Shown here piece after piece: positions 18,106 through 26,107 of a DNA stretch of 64,000 nt. The notes below the pieces were generated by a model. It made no database searches and had not been told where the DNA came from. It saw only the letters and a list, made by a program, of their open reading frames with translations. The position numbers were made by a program, and so were the translations under genes. The DNA lies in assembly GCA_965249895.1 (NCBI GenBank), contig CBDFNC010000004.1, forward strand, positions 682,001 to 746,000, given 5' to 3'. This DNA is from CBDFNC01 sp965249895. GTDB taxonomy: Bacteria > Pseudomonadota > Gammaproteobacteria > Enterobacterales > CBDFNC01. Each line of letters begins with the position of its first letter. Within the stretch, counting starts at the first letter, position 1.

Positions 18106-20598
18106 TTAAGCTTTTGCAACCTTCACCGCACATTTTTTATAATCGGTTTCTTTTGACAGCGGGTCTGTTGCATCCAAAGTCAGTTTGTTGGTCAATTGCT
18201 TGGCATCAAAAAACGGCATATAGACCAGACCTTCAGGCGGACGGTTACGGCCCCTGGTTTCCACTCTGGACGTCACTTCACCACGGCGAGAGGTAATTAC
18301 AATTTTGTCTCCGCGGCGAAGGCCACGTTTTTTTGCATCGGTGGCGTGCATATACACCACAGCGTCAGGAAATGCCCGGTGAAGCTCCGGGACTCGCGCA
18401 GTCATACTGCCCGTATGCCAATGCTCCAACACACGCCCTGTACTTAACCAAAGATCGTATTCCTCATCCGGCGATTCAGCAGCGGGTTCAAACGGAGTGG
18501 CGATAATAAAGGCCTTACCGTCCGGCTTGCCGTAAAACTCATATTCAGCCCCTTTGCTGACATAAGGATCAGCCCCTTCCCGGAACCGCCACAGGGTTTC
18601 CTTGCCATCAACCACAGGCCAGCGTAGACCCCGTACCGTGTGATAGACATCATACGGCGCCAAATCGTGGGCCTTACCGCGGCCAAACTGTGCGTATTCC
18701 TCAAACAGGCCTTTTTGCAGATAGAAACCAAAATGACGCGCTTCATCGTTAAGCTGACCGTCTTTCAGTTCATCTAAACCAAACTTATCAACAGTGCCGT
18801 TTTTAAACAGGATATCGAACAGGGTTTTCCCTCTGACTTCCGGCTGTTTGGCAATCAGCTCTTCAGGCCAAACTTCTTCCACCTTAAAGCGCTTGGAAAA
18901 CTCCACCAATTGCCAGAGATCCGACTTTGATTCACCCGGCGCCTGAACTTGTTGATACCAGGCCTGGGTACGACGCTCCGCGTTGCCGTACACACCTTCC
19001 TTTTCCACCCACATGGAAGTTGGCAAGACCAAATCCGAAGCCTGGGCGGTAACTGTTGGATACGGGTCTGAGCAAATGATAAAGTTTTCCGGATTTCGAT
19101 AACCGGGCAAGGCTTCCTCATTGATGTTGGGTGTGGCTTGCATGTTGTTGTTACACATCACCCAGTAAGCGTTAAGCTTGCCGTCCTTTAACATCCGGTT
19201 TTGCAATACAGCGTGATAGCCGGGTTTTGGCGGTATGGTGCCGTCAGGTAACTTCCAGATTTTCTCAGTGAACTTTCTGTGTTTCGGATTCTTTACCACC
19301 ATATCGGCTGGTAAGCGATGGGAAAATGTTCCCACTTCACGTGCAGTACCACACGCAGACGGCTGGCCCGTTAACGAGAAAGGACTGTTGCCCGGCTGTG
19401 AGATCTTGCCTGTAAGCAGGTGAATATTATAAACCGAGCTGTTAGCCCAGACACCGCGAGTATGCTGGTTCATGCCCATGGTCCACAAAGACATCACTTT
19501 CTGTTTTGGATCCGCATAGACTTTGGCCAAGGCTTCTAACTTATGCCCGGGTACGCCAGATATCTCTACCGCTTTCTCCAGGGTGTATTCGGAAATAAAT
19601 TCCTTGTATTCATCAAACGTCATATCGGTCGTCTTACCCACACCCGGGTTTTTCGCTTTTTTCTCCAGTGGGTGCTCAGGGCGCAGGCCATAACCTATAT
19701 CCGTGGTTCCGCGCTTAAACACTGTGTGTTTGTTGACGAAATCATGGTTAACTGCATCATTTTGAATAATATAGTTGGCGACATAGTTGAGGATGGCCAA
19801 GTCCCCTTGCGGTGTAAATACCATGCCGTTATCCGCCAACTCGAAGCTGCGGTGTTTATAGGTCGACAATACATGCACTTTTACATGGGGGTTGCCTAAA
19901 CGGCGAGTGGTGATCCTTTGCCATAAGATGGGGTGCATCTCGGCCATATTCGAACCCCACAGCACGAAATTATCAGCCGCTTCCAGGTCGTCGTAACAGC
20001 CCATTGGCTCATCGATACCAAAGGTACGCATAAATCCGCCCACGGCAGACGCCATACAGTGGCGGGCGTTTGGATCTATATTGTTGGTGCGAAAGCCCGC
20101 TTTCATCAGTTTCACCTGAGCATAACCTTCAAATACGGTGGCCTGCCCCGAGCCAAACATACCTATTGAAGTCGGTCCCTTTTTCTTCAGGGCTTCTTTA
20201 AACTTAAGCTCCATGATGTCAAACGCCTGATCCCAGGTAATAGGCGTAAACTCACCGTTTTTATCATATTTTCCATCTGTCATTCGCAGCATAGGGGATG
20301 TCAGTCGATCGCTGCCGTACATGATTTTGGACAGGAAATAACCTTTGATACAGTTCAGCCCCCTGTTCACTTCCGATTCCGGATCTCCCTGGGTTGCCAC
20401 CACTTTACCGTTCTGAGTACCCACCAGAACACTACAGCCAGTACCACAAAAGCGACATGGCGCCTTATCCCATTTAATCTTGGTTAGATCTGTCGATGCG
20501 ATAAGGTTGGTCGCCGAGGCAGGCAATGCTACCCCAGCCACTCCCGCAGCGGCCGCGGCCGCATTTGCCTTGACAAATTCACGCCTGGTAAATTTCAT
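18106..20598 (-). CDS. napA: Periplasmic nitrate reductase catalytic subunit NapA
   Basis: An 830-residue molybdoenzyme that reduces nitrate to nitrite. A twin-arginine signal (TRREFVKAN) is at residues 4-12. Cys48, Cys51, Cys55 and Cys83 bind the [4Fe-4S] cluster, and Cys181 in RHCMASAVGGF is the molybdenum ligand, as expected for bis-MGD NapA. Length agrees with the family (about 830). Its ATG overlaps the napD stop by four bases, coupling it to its chaperone. Confidence 0.97.
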   Translation of the reverse strand: MKFTRREFVKANAAAAAAGVAGVALPASATNLIASTDLTKIKWDKAPCRFCGTGCSVLVGTQNGKVVATQGDPESEVNRGLNCIKGYFLSKIMYGSDRLTSPMLRMTDGKYDKNGEFTPITWDQAFDIMELKFKEALKKKGPTSIGMFGSGQATVFEGYAQVKLMKAGFRTNNIDPNARHCMASAVGGFMRTFGIDEPMGCYDDLEAADNFVLWGSNMAEMHPILWQRITTRRLGNPHVKVHVLSTYKHRSFELADNGMVFTPQGDLAILNYVANYIIQNDAVNHDFVNKHTVFKRGTTDIGYGLRPEHPLEKKAKNPGVGKTTDMTFDEYKEFISEYTLEKAVEISGVPGHKLEALAKVYADPKQKVMSLWTMGMNQHTRGVWANSSVYNIHLLTGKISQPGNSPFSLTGQPSACGTAREVGTFSHRLPADMVVKNPKHRKFTEKIWKLPDGTIPPKPGYHAVLQNRMLKDGKLNAYWVMCNNNMQATPNINEEALPGYRNPENFIICSDPYPTVTAQASDLVLPTSMWVEKEGVYGNAERRTQAWYQQVQAPGESKSDLWQLVEFSKRFKVEEVWPEELIAKQPEVRGKTLFDILFKNGTVDKFGLDELKDGQLNDEARHFGFYLQKGLFEEYAQFGRGKAHDLAPYDVYHTVRGLRWPVVDGKETLWRFREGADPYVSKGAEYEFYGKPDGKAFIIATPFEPAAESPDEEYDLWLSTGRVLEHWHTGSMTARVPELHRAFPDAVVYMHATDAKKRGLRRGDKIVITSRRGEVTSRVETRGRNRPPEGLVYMPFFDAKQLTNKLTLDATDPLSKETDYKKCAVKVAKA

Positions 20599-20870
20599 TT
20601 TTCATCCTCACATTGCGCCTGAATATTTTCGTTTTGGTGGTAAACAAGGGAAGTACTGATGACCCCTTTAAGATTGTTTATTCCTTCAACCGATTCCAAT
20701 AAATATGATTTACCGTAGGTCTCCAGCACCACCACAATTTTCCCTTCTTCACTGACCGCGTAAACTTCGGCCCCGGCAAATTTAGCCACTTTGTCCGCCA
20801 TACTTTGTACCTGCTCAGGTTTGGTATAAACGACCAAACTTGAGATAGCGATTTGACCCTGATTATCCAT
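20595..20870 (-). CDS. napD: NapA signal-peptide chaperone NapD
   Basis: A 91-residue cytoplasmic protein that binds the NapA twin-arginine signal during maturation. The ISSLVVYTKPEQV start, the GAEVYAVSEEGKIVVVLE middle and the GVISTSLVYH end match NapD. The ATG at 20870 is chosen because AGGAGGGGG precedes it; the long upstream frame is napF read out of frame. It overlaps the end of napF by eight bases. Confidence 0.92.
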   Translation of the reverse strand: MDNQGQIAISSLVVYTKPEQVQSMADKVAKFAGAEVYAVSEEGKIVVVLETYGKSYLLESVEGINNLKGVISTSLVYHQNENIQAQCEDEK

Positions 20871-21354
20871 TAGCCCCCTCCTGAATCGACTGAATTGATA
20901 TCGCCTGAACCGGGCATGGCGCAACGCAGCCGCCACATCCCGAACAATCTGATAATTTAATTTGCGGTGTTTCACTGATACCAGGCCGAAAGGAAATGGC
21001 TTCTGTTTCACAGTTGTCACTGCAGGTGCGGCAATAGACTCCCTGCTCAGCCAGACAGGTCTGACTGACCTTGGCTTTATACAGCCAGGGAACCGGTTGA
21101 GATATGTCAAATACAGGCTCCGGGCATACTTGGACGCACTTTTCACAGAAGCTGCATTCGGCCAGGGCAAAATCTACTTTCGGATAACCGCCATCGCCTA
21201 TTTTGATGATGGACGTCTCACATGCGTCCATGCACAAACCACAACGGGTGCACTTATCCAGGAAAGTCGCTTCGCTGACCAACCAGGGCATTCGGGTTAC
21301 TGATTCTTGCCGTCGCAATAGAAAGCGGCGGGAAAGATCGATAGTTTCGGTCAT
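20863..21354 (-). CDS. napF: Ferredoxin-type protein NapF
   Basis: A 163-residue cytoplasmic iron-sulfur protein that assists NapA cofactor maturation. Cysteine clusters are CTRCGLCMDAC, CSFCEKCVQVCP, CRTCSDNC and CSGCGGCVAPCP, giving up to four [4Fe-4S] sites, though the third is short. It heads the napFDABC order seen in Shewanella and Vibrio. Confidence 0.93.
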   Translation of the reverse strand: MTETIDLSRRFLLRRQESVTRMPWLVSEATFLDKCTRCGLCMDACETSIIKIGDGGYPKVDFALAECSFCEKCVQVCPEPVFDISQPVPWLYKAKVSQTCLAEQGVYCRTCSDNCETEAISFRPGISETPQIKLSDCSGCGGCVAPCPVQAISIQSIQEGANG

Positions 21355-21463
21355 TGCTCTTTATCACCCTTATGGGTTTATTTTTTATATAAAAAGTGAA
21401 TCTAGTTGAAGCACTAGAAACCCTATAAGTAGAGAGGATATTTCGTTACAAGAGAGGAAAATA

Positions 21464-21479
21464 TACCCCTATTGAGGTA
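21464..21479. promoter_or_regulatory. Candidate NarP site (7-2-7 inverted heptamers)
   Basis: TACCCCT-AT-TGAGGTA has two NarL/NarP heptamers (consensus TACYYMT) facing each other with two-base spacing, the arrangement NarP requires; only one position departs from consensus. It is about 110 bp upstream of napF, and narP itself is in this window. Confidence 0.55.
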
Positions 21480-21492
21480 ATGAAAGGTTCGC

Positions 21493-21506
21493 TTGCTCTG
21501 GATCAA
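21493..21506. promoter_or_regulatory. Candidate FNR box upstream of napF
   Basis: TTGCTCTGGATCAA matches the FNR consensus TTGAT-N4-ATCAA at nine of ten positions. It lies 139 bp upstream of the napF ATG and 13 bp beyond the NarP-like site. Confidence 0.5.
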
Positions 21507-21534
21507 TTTAGAAGGGAATTAAGTTCACATATTT

Positions 21535-21594
21535 AGGTTAACCCGAGAAGGGCTAACCTTTTGAGCGTATGTGGGTAACATTTTTGTTACCCAC
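21535..21594 (-). terminator. Two hairpins at the 3' end of moaA
   Basis: GTGGGTAAC/GTTACCCAC (21571-21579, 21586-21594) is a perfect 9-bp stem overlapping the moaA stop. A second stem, GGTTAACCC/GGGCTAACC with one mismatch, follows near 21537-21559. Neither has a clear T run on the minus strand, so termination is only plausible; napF probably has its own promoter. Confidence 0.4.
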
Positions 21595-22567
21595 CTATGG
21601 ATGCTAAATGGGGGGTTCCTCCCACCAGACCTTGTTGCAGGAAGTGACTGGACTTTTTACTGGTTAATTCAGCCATAACTCGCAATTTAAGCTGTTCACT
21701 GTGGTCCTGACTGGTTAAAAGGTCTCTTAGCTCTACCCCTTCCTCACCAAACAGGCACAAATGCAGGCGACCCGTCGCAGAAACTCTTAGTCGGTTACAG
21801 GTTGTGCAAAAATCTTTCTCATAAGGCATGATAAGGCCAATTTCACCTAAGTAGTCCGGATGGGAAAACACCCTGGCGGGACCGTCGTTTACGCCCCTGG
21901 GTTTCTCTTGCCAGCCAGAAAGGAGCAATTTACTCATGATCGAGGTGCCGGATACATGGCGACGATCAAATAGGGCCTGATTATCCCCGGTTTGCATCAG
22001 CTCGATAAACCTGAGCTGGATTGGGGTGGACTTAATCCAATGAAGAAAATCCCCCAATTGCTGACTGTTCAGATCTCGCATCAAGACTGTGTTAACTTTC
22101 ACCGACTCAAAGCCTATATCAAACGCAGCATCAATACCCGCCATCACCTTGGCAAAGATATTCTCCCCCGTAATGAGCTTAAACATACGAGGATCCAGGC
22201 TGTCGACACTGACATTAATGGCATTAAGGCCGGCATCTTTCCAATCGGCAACATCCCTGGCCATGCGATAACCATTGGTGGTAGTGGCGACTTTTTCAAT
22301 ACCTTGAGTGGAGGAAACGCGGTGAATAATTTCACAAAAGTCTCTGCGCAGCGATGGCTCACCACCGGTAATACGAACCTTGCTGGTGCCCATCTGGGCA
22401 AAGCTGGCGACTAAATTAGTAATTTCGGACGCAGTTAAAAATTGCTTTTTCTCGGTGCGTTGATAACCATCAGGTAAGCAATAGTTACACTTAAAGTTAC
22501 AAACGTCCGTTATCGATAAGCGCAAATATTCAAATTTGCGCTCAAAGTTATCCTTGAGTTGATTCAT
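21587..22567 (-). CDS. moaA: GTP 3',8-cyclase MoaA
   Basis: A 326-residue radical SAM enzyme that starts molybdopterin synthesis from GTP. The SAM cluster motif is CNFKCNYC near the N-terminus; the second cluster is in CTTCNRLRVSATGRLHLCL. It ends in Gly-Gly, needed for activity in known MoaA. ATG at 22567 is preferred over the GTG two codons upstream, with GGAAAGG in front. It is upstream of and in line with napF, but 232 bp apart. Confidence 0.95.
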   Translation of the reverse strand: MNQLKDNFERKFEYLRLSITDVCNFKCNYCLPDGYQRTEKKQFLTASEITNLVASFAQMGTSKVRITGGEPSLRRDFCEIIHRVSSTQGIEKVATTTNGYRMARDVADWKDAGLNAINVSVDSLDPRMFKLITGENIFAKVMAGIDAAFDIGFESVKVNTVLMRDLNSQQLGDFLHWIKSTPIQLRFIELMQTGDNQALFDRRHVSGTSIMSKLLLSGWQEKPRGVNDGPARVFSHPDYLGEIGLIMPYEKDFCTTCNRLRVSATGRLHLCLFGEEGVELRDLLTSQDHSEQLKLRVMAELTSKKSSHFLQQGLVGGTPHLASIGG

Positions 22568-22584
22568 AAACACCTTTCCAAATA

Positions 22585-22683
22585 CGGGAGGCTAGAAAAT
22601 TTCTTCCTTAACCCTTCTCAGCATTGTGCTGAAGCGGTTACTTAGCCATATCTTGGACTTAGGCACAGCAACTCGGAGTTCAT
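22585..22683 (-). promoter_or_regulatory. Candidate molybdenum cofactor (Moco) riboswitch in the moaA leader
   Basis: On the minus strand the moaA leader has ACTCCGAGT early, then a long hairpin TAACCgcTTCAGCA-caa-TGCTGAgaaGGGTTA, and GCCTCCCG shortly before the ribosome site. As I recall the Moco RNA motif, CUCCGAG and GCCUCCC are among its most conserved blocks and it often precedes moaA. No covariance search could be run. Confidence 0.5.
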
Positions 22684-22775
22684 TTATGTTTTTTATAGCA
22701 GAAATAAACCGTGAATCCCAACGTTATACCCTAAACTATTGCTCCACGTTTATGTCGCAGATCAATAAATGTTAT

Positions 22776-22795
22776 ATATATTGAGATCAATATAT
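22776..22795. repeat. Perfect 9-2-9 palindrome upstream of narQ
   Basis: ATATATTGA-GA-TCAATATAT lies 89 bp upstream of the narQ ATG. The TTGA..TCAA halves recall an FNR-type site but the spacing is too short for one. It is probably an operator of an unidentified regulator, or chance in AT-rich DNA. Confidence 0.4.
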
Positions 22796-22883
22796 CTTGT
22801 TCTATCTGATATCGTATTTCCTTTCAATCAGTTAACCATCCTTTTAGAACACTGTACACATTTCCGTTCACAGGCTTATAACA

Positions 22884-24638
22884 ATGAATAACCAATACTA
22901 TAGAAATTCCGTGACAAATACCTTAGCCCGAGCCGTCACTTTTATCCTTGGGATTTCCATTTTACTCGCCGTGATCTCACTGAGCACTGAAAGCACCAAT
23001 CTTGATGATGCAAAAGCCGTGAATATTTCCGGCTCGTTGCGCATGCAAAGCTATCGCTTCGCCCACGCCCTAAATCAACAAGAAGACGACCTGGCATACA
23101 TGATAGAGCAATTCGAACACTCCCTTTACAGCCCTATTCTCACCAACGTCAAGCTTTGGTATAACCCAAATAAACTTGAAAAGTTATATAACGAGGTAGA
23201 CCAAAATTGGCGTCGGTTAAAACCCGTAATTCAAGCCAATGATCAACAAGCCTATAACGCACAGGTTGAAGCCTTTGTTCAACTTATCGATGGTTTTGTG
23301 TTTGAGCTTCAGGAATACTCTCACTTCAAAGTACAGTTACTATTTTTTGTCCAAAGTGCGGGACTGGGCGCCATTTTGCTTATCTGTACTTTTCTGGTGC
23401 GCTTTAGTCAGTTACGTATCGTTACGCCTTTGCGCGAGTTATTATTGGCAACCAAGCAAATCCAACGACGACAATTTAACGCCCACTTCCCGGATTGTGA
23501 AGACGCCGAGCTGGGAGGACTGAGCAGAGGCATGAGGGTGATGGCTACTGAGCTGGAAAAGCTCTATGTCAACATGGAAGACCAGGTGGAGCAAAAAACC
23601 CGGGAGCTGGAAATAGCCAACCAAAATGTCGGCTTTTTATATAAGATCTCCCAACAGCTCAATGGCGCTGACTTGCCTGAGCATACTCTCAACTATTGTC
23701 TGGAACTCCTGCTCAAACATCTGGCGCTAGAGGAGGCGCGCATTCGATTAACACCGGGTAATAATCAACCTAACCTGGATATTAGCCCCCACCCCTGGTC
23801 AAAGCATCTGGTACCCAGTCAATCTGTTACTATCGAGTTCGACGCTCAGGAGTATGGGCGCCTGGACATAGTCGCGCCACATGAACTCGACGAGCGAGTC
23901 TTAAACAGCTTTGCCCTGCTGTTAGGCCGCGCGTTAAAACAAAACCAGCTTTCGTTACAGACTCAAAAGCTTGCTCTGATGGAAGAGCGCGCCGTAATTG
24001 CCAGAGAGCTACACGACTCCATCGCCCAGGCCTTATCTTTTTTAAAGATCCAATGCACCCTGTTAAAACGCCAACTGCACAATGGCAATGGCAATGGCAA
24101 TGGCAACGGAAACGGTATGGAGATCCTCGAGGAGATTGAGCAAGGTATATCCGCAGCATACCGGCAACTGAGAGAGCTGCTGAGTACGTTTAGATTAACC
24201 GTGAAAGAGGCCAATTTGTTCGACGCCATAGAGGCCACTCTATCTCAGTTACGGGAGCAAACGACAGTCCCCATAAAACTCAACTACGCACTAAACGAAT
24301 ACCAGCTAAAAGCACACCAACATATACATATTCTGCAAATAATTCGGGAAGCCACCTTAAACGCAATTAAACATGCGCAGGCTCAGCGTATCGAAGTTAG
24401 TTGCTTTCATAGAAAAGATGATAATATCAGCATTACAATAACCGACGATGGTATAGGCCTGCCTGCAGAGCCAGAAAAGCAGGATCATTACGGTCTTAAT
24501 ATCATGCGGGAACGAGCCGAAAAATTGCAAGGCTGCCTGTCACTGTCGGGCCCGGACAATTCGGGAACCTGTATCACATTGCTGTTTAATATTGAGAGTA
24601 AGGATGGAACAAGTAAAATTATCTGTGGTAGTCGTTGA
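22884..24638 (+). CDS. narQ: Nitrate/nitrite sensor histidine kinase NarQ
   Basis: A 584-residue membrane sensor kinase. TM1 is about residues 14-34 and TM2 about 153-172. Between them is the periplasmic nitrate sensor, with the P-box DAKAVNISGSLRMQSYR at residues 42-58. A HAMP linker, a signalling coiled coil, a GAF-like region and a HisKA_3 domain follow; the phosphorylated His377 is in RELHDSIAQAL, and the ATPase has NAIKHAQ and DDGIGL. A Asn-Gly repeat (400-411) sits in the DHp helix hairpin. It overlaps narP by 35 bp. Confidence 0.92.
   Translation: MNNQYYRNSVTNTLARAVTFILGISILLAVISLSTESTNLDDAKAVNISGSLRMQSYRFAHALNQQEDDLAYMIEQFEHSLYSPILTNVKLWYNPNKLEKLYNEVDQNWRRLKPVIQANDQQAYNAQVEAFVQLIDGFVFELQEYSHFKVQLLFFVQSAGLGAILLICTFLVRFSQLRIVTPLRELLLATKQIQRRQFNAHFPDCEDAELGGLSRGMRVMATELEKLYVNMEDQVEQKTRELEIANQNVGFLYKISQQLNGADLPEHTLNYCLELLLKHLALEEARIRLTPGNNQPNLDISPHPWSKHLVPSQSVTIEFDAQEYGRLDIVAPHELDERVLNSFALLLGRALKQNQLSLQTQKLALMEERAVIARELHDSIAQALSFLKIQCTLLKRQLHNGNGNGNGNGNGMEILEEIEQGISAAYRQLRELLSTFRLTVKEANLFDAIEATLSQLREQTTVPIKLNYALNEYQLKAHQHIHILQIIREATLNAIKHAQAQRIEVSCFHRKDDNISITITDDGIGLPAEPEKQDHYGLNIMRERAEKLQGCLSLSGPDNSGTCITLLFNIESKDGTSKIICGSR
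24079..24116 (+). repeat. Short AATGGC repeat inside narQ
   Basis: About six copies of a hexanucleotide (AATGGC, later AACGGA/AACGGT) encode Asn-Gly repeats. The unit is two codons, so copy-number change alters the linker length without shifting the frame. Confidence 0.9.
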
Positions 24639-25239
24639 CGATCATCCCCTTATGAGAAAAGGCATCGTCCAGCTACTGTCACTGGAGCCCGATTTTAACA
24701 TCTTGGGTGAAGCCAGTAATGGCACTCAAGCCCTGGCTATTTGCAAAGAGCAAGAGCCGGATCTGGTGTTGCTAGATCTGAATATGAAAGGAATGTCAGG
24801 ACTGGATACCTTAAACGCCCTAAGAGATGAAGGGATCACTTCGCGCATTATCATACTGACAGTCTCTGACGCCAAACAGGATGTGATCACCCTGATAAAC
24901 CAGGGTGCCGATGGATACCTGTTAAAAGACACAGAGCCTGACGATCTTTTAGGCCAGCTGAAGCTTGCGGCTAAAGGGCAGCAAGTAATAACCGACTCGA
25001 TACGCCCATATTTGGAGTGTCTGGAGGAATTTGACAACACAAGGAAACGGCTCGAGAGCCTGACCAAACGGGAGTTACAGATCCTGCAGGAAATCGCCAG
25101 AGGCTGTAGCAATCGCGAGGTGGCGGACAATCTGCATATTTCCGAAGGCACGGTTAAAGTCCATGTAAAAAGCTTGCTGAAAAAGCTGGTGGTGAAATCC
25201 CGTGTAGAGGCAGCCGTTCTTTATCTGGAATTAAACTAA
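24604..25239 (+). CDS. narP: Nitrate/nitrite response regulator NarP
   Basis: A 211-residue LuxR/FixJ-type response regulator. The receiver domain has VVDDHP, Asp58 in VLLDLNM as phosphoacceptor, and the C-terminal helix-turn-helix is CSNREVADNLHISEGTVKVHVK. ATG at 24604 is chosen because AGTAAGG precedes it and length matches E. coli NarP (215). It overlaps narQ by 35 bp and is probably its partner, controlling nap. NarL-type identity cannot be excluded, but Nap without Nar in view favours NarP. Confidence 0.88.
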   Translation: MEQVKLSVVVVDDHPLMRKGIVQLLSLEPDFNILGEASNGTQALAICKEQEPDLVLLDLNMKGMSGLDTLNALRDEGITSRIIILTVSDAKQDVITLINQGADGYLLKDTEPDDLLGQLKLAAKGQQVITDSIRPYLECLEEFDNTRKRLESLTKRELQILQEIARGCSNREVADNLHISEGTVKVHVKSLLKKLVVKSRVEAAVLYLELN

Positions 25240-25383
25240 GCCAGTCAAAACTTCCGGGGTGTCAACATAGTTTACACCTGTTCATTTGCCGCCCTGGACC
25301 CTTCCTCAATGACTCAAACACCCTCTCCCCTAACATCCTGTTAAATATACCCTTTTACACGCCACTATTGAGAGCTTTAGCAG

Positions 25384-25400
25384 TTGGCACGTATGTTGAA
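25384..25400 (+). promoter_or_regulatory. Candidate sigma-54 promoter before the LON-domain gene
   Basis: TTGGCACGTATGTTGAA has a full -24 element (TTGGCACG) and a -12 element TTGA at the right spacing; the usual TTGC has its C replaced by A. It is 50 bp upstream of the ATG at 25450. Confidence 0.4.
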
Positions 25401-25449
25401 CCCTTTCTTGCATATGACCTGTCTAATTATATGAAGGGAGGATATCTTG

Positions 25450-26022
25450 ATGGAGAAGCTACCACTTTTTCCGCTGCCTTCGCAGATCTTACCCGAAGGT
25501 ATGCTGCCACTGCGGATATTTGAACAAAAATATCAGCGCCTGATAAAAGAGTCGCTAAACAAATACCGCGGTTTTGGCGTGGTAATGGTAGACAACCGCA
25601 AAATATCCAATTTTGGCCAAATCATGCCCATAGGAACGCGGGTAGAGATTGTTGACTTTTACACCCTCGCAGACGGCCTGTTAGGCGTCACCGTTCATGG
25701 AGTGGAAAAGTTTCGTCTGCACCATATTCACGTCGAGCTCGATGGTCTTAAAGTCGCCGATATAGAGCCACTACCCAACTGGAGTGAGGAGGCCCCAAAT
25801 TTAACTGAACAGCACCTGGCTGAAAAGCTGCAAGACGTCTTTTCCCAGTACCCGGAACTGGACGAGCTGTATGAAAATAAGGAGTTCAATAACATCTCCT
25901 GGTTATGCCAGAGGTGGCTTGAAATATTACCCATGCCAGTACTGGAAAAGCAGGTATTGATCGAAAACAGCAGCAATAGGCAATCCCGCGCCTTCCTGTC
26001 GCGAATAATTAAACACAGTTAA
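25450..26022 (+). CDS. Lon substrate-binding-domain protein without protease
   Basis: A 190-residue protein comprising only the LON N-terminal (PUA-like) domain: LPLFPLPSQILPEGMLPLRIFEQKYQ at the start and C-terminal helices. It lacks the AAA+ and Ser/Lys protease domains. Stand-alone LON-domain proteins of this size are common in proteobacteria and of unknown function. ATG at 25450 has GAAGGGAGGA before it; a TTG one codon earlier is less likely. Confidence 0.88.
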   Translation: MEKLPLFPLPSQILPEGMLPLRIFEQKYQRLIKESLNKYRGFGVVMVDNRKISNFGQIMPIGTRVEIVDFYTLADGLLGVTVHGVEKFRLHHIHVELDGLKVADIEPLPNWSEEAPNLTEQHLAEKLQDVFSQYPELDELYENKEFNNISWLCQRWLEILPMPVLEKQVLIENSSNRQSRAFLSRIIKHS

Positions 26023-26107
26023 TTTCCACTATTTATCACAAACTCCTTGTATTTAGACCCGATTTTCGGCTAGCTTTCAGTGTAATTACACTTGATGAAC
26101 GGCTCGA

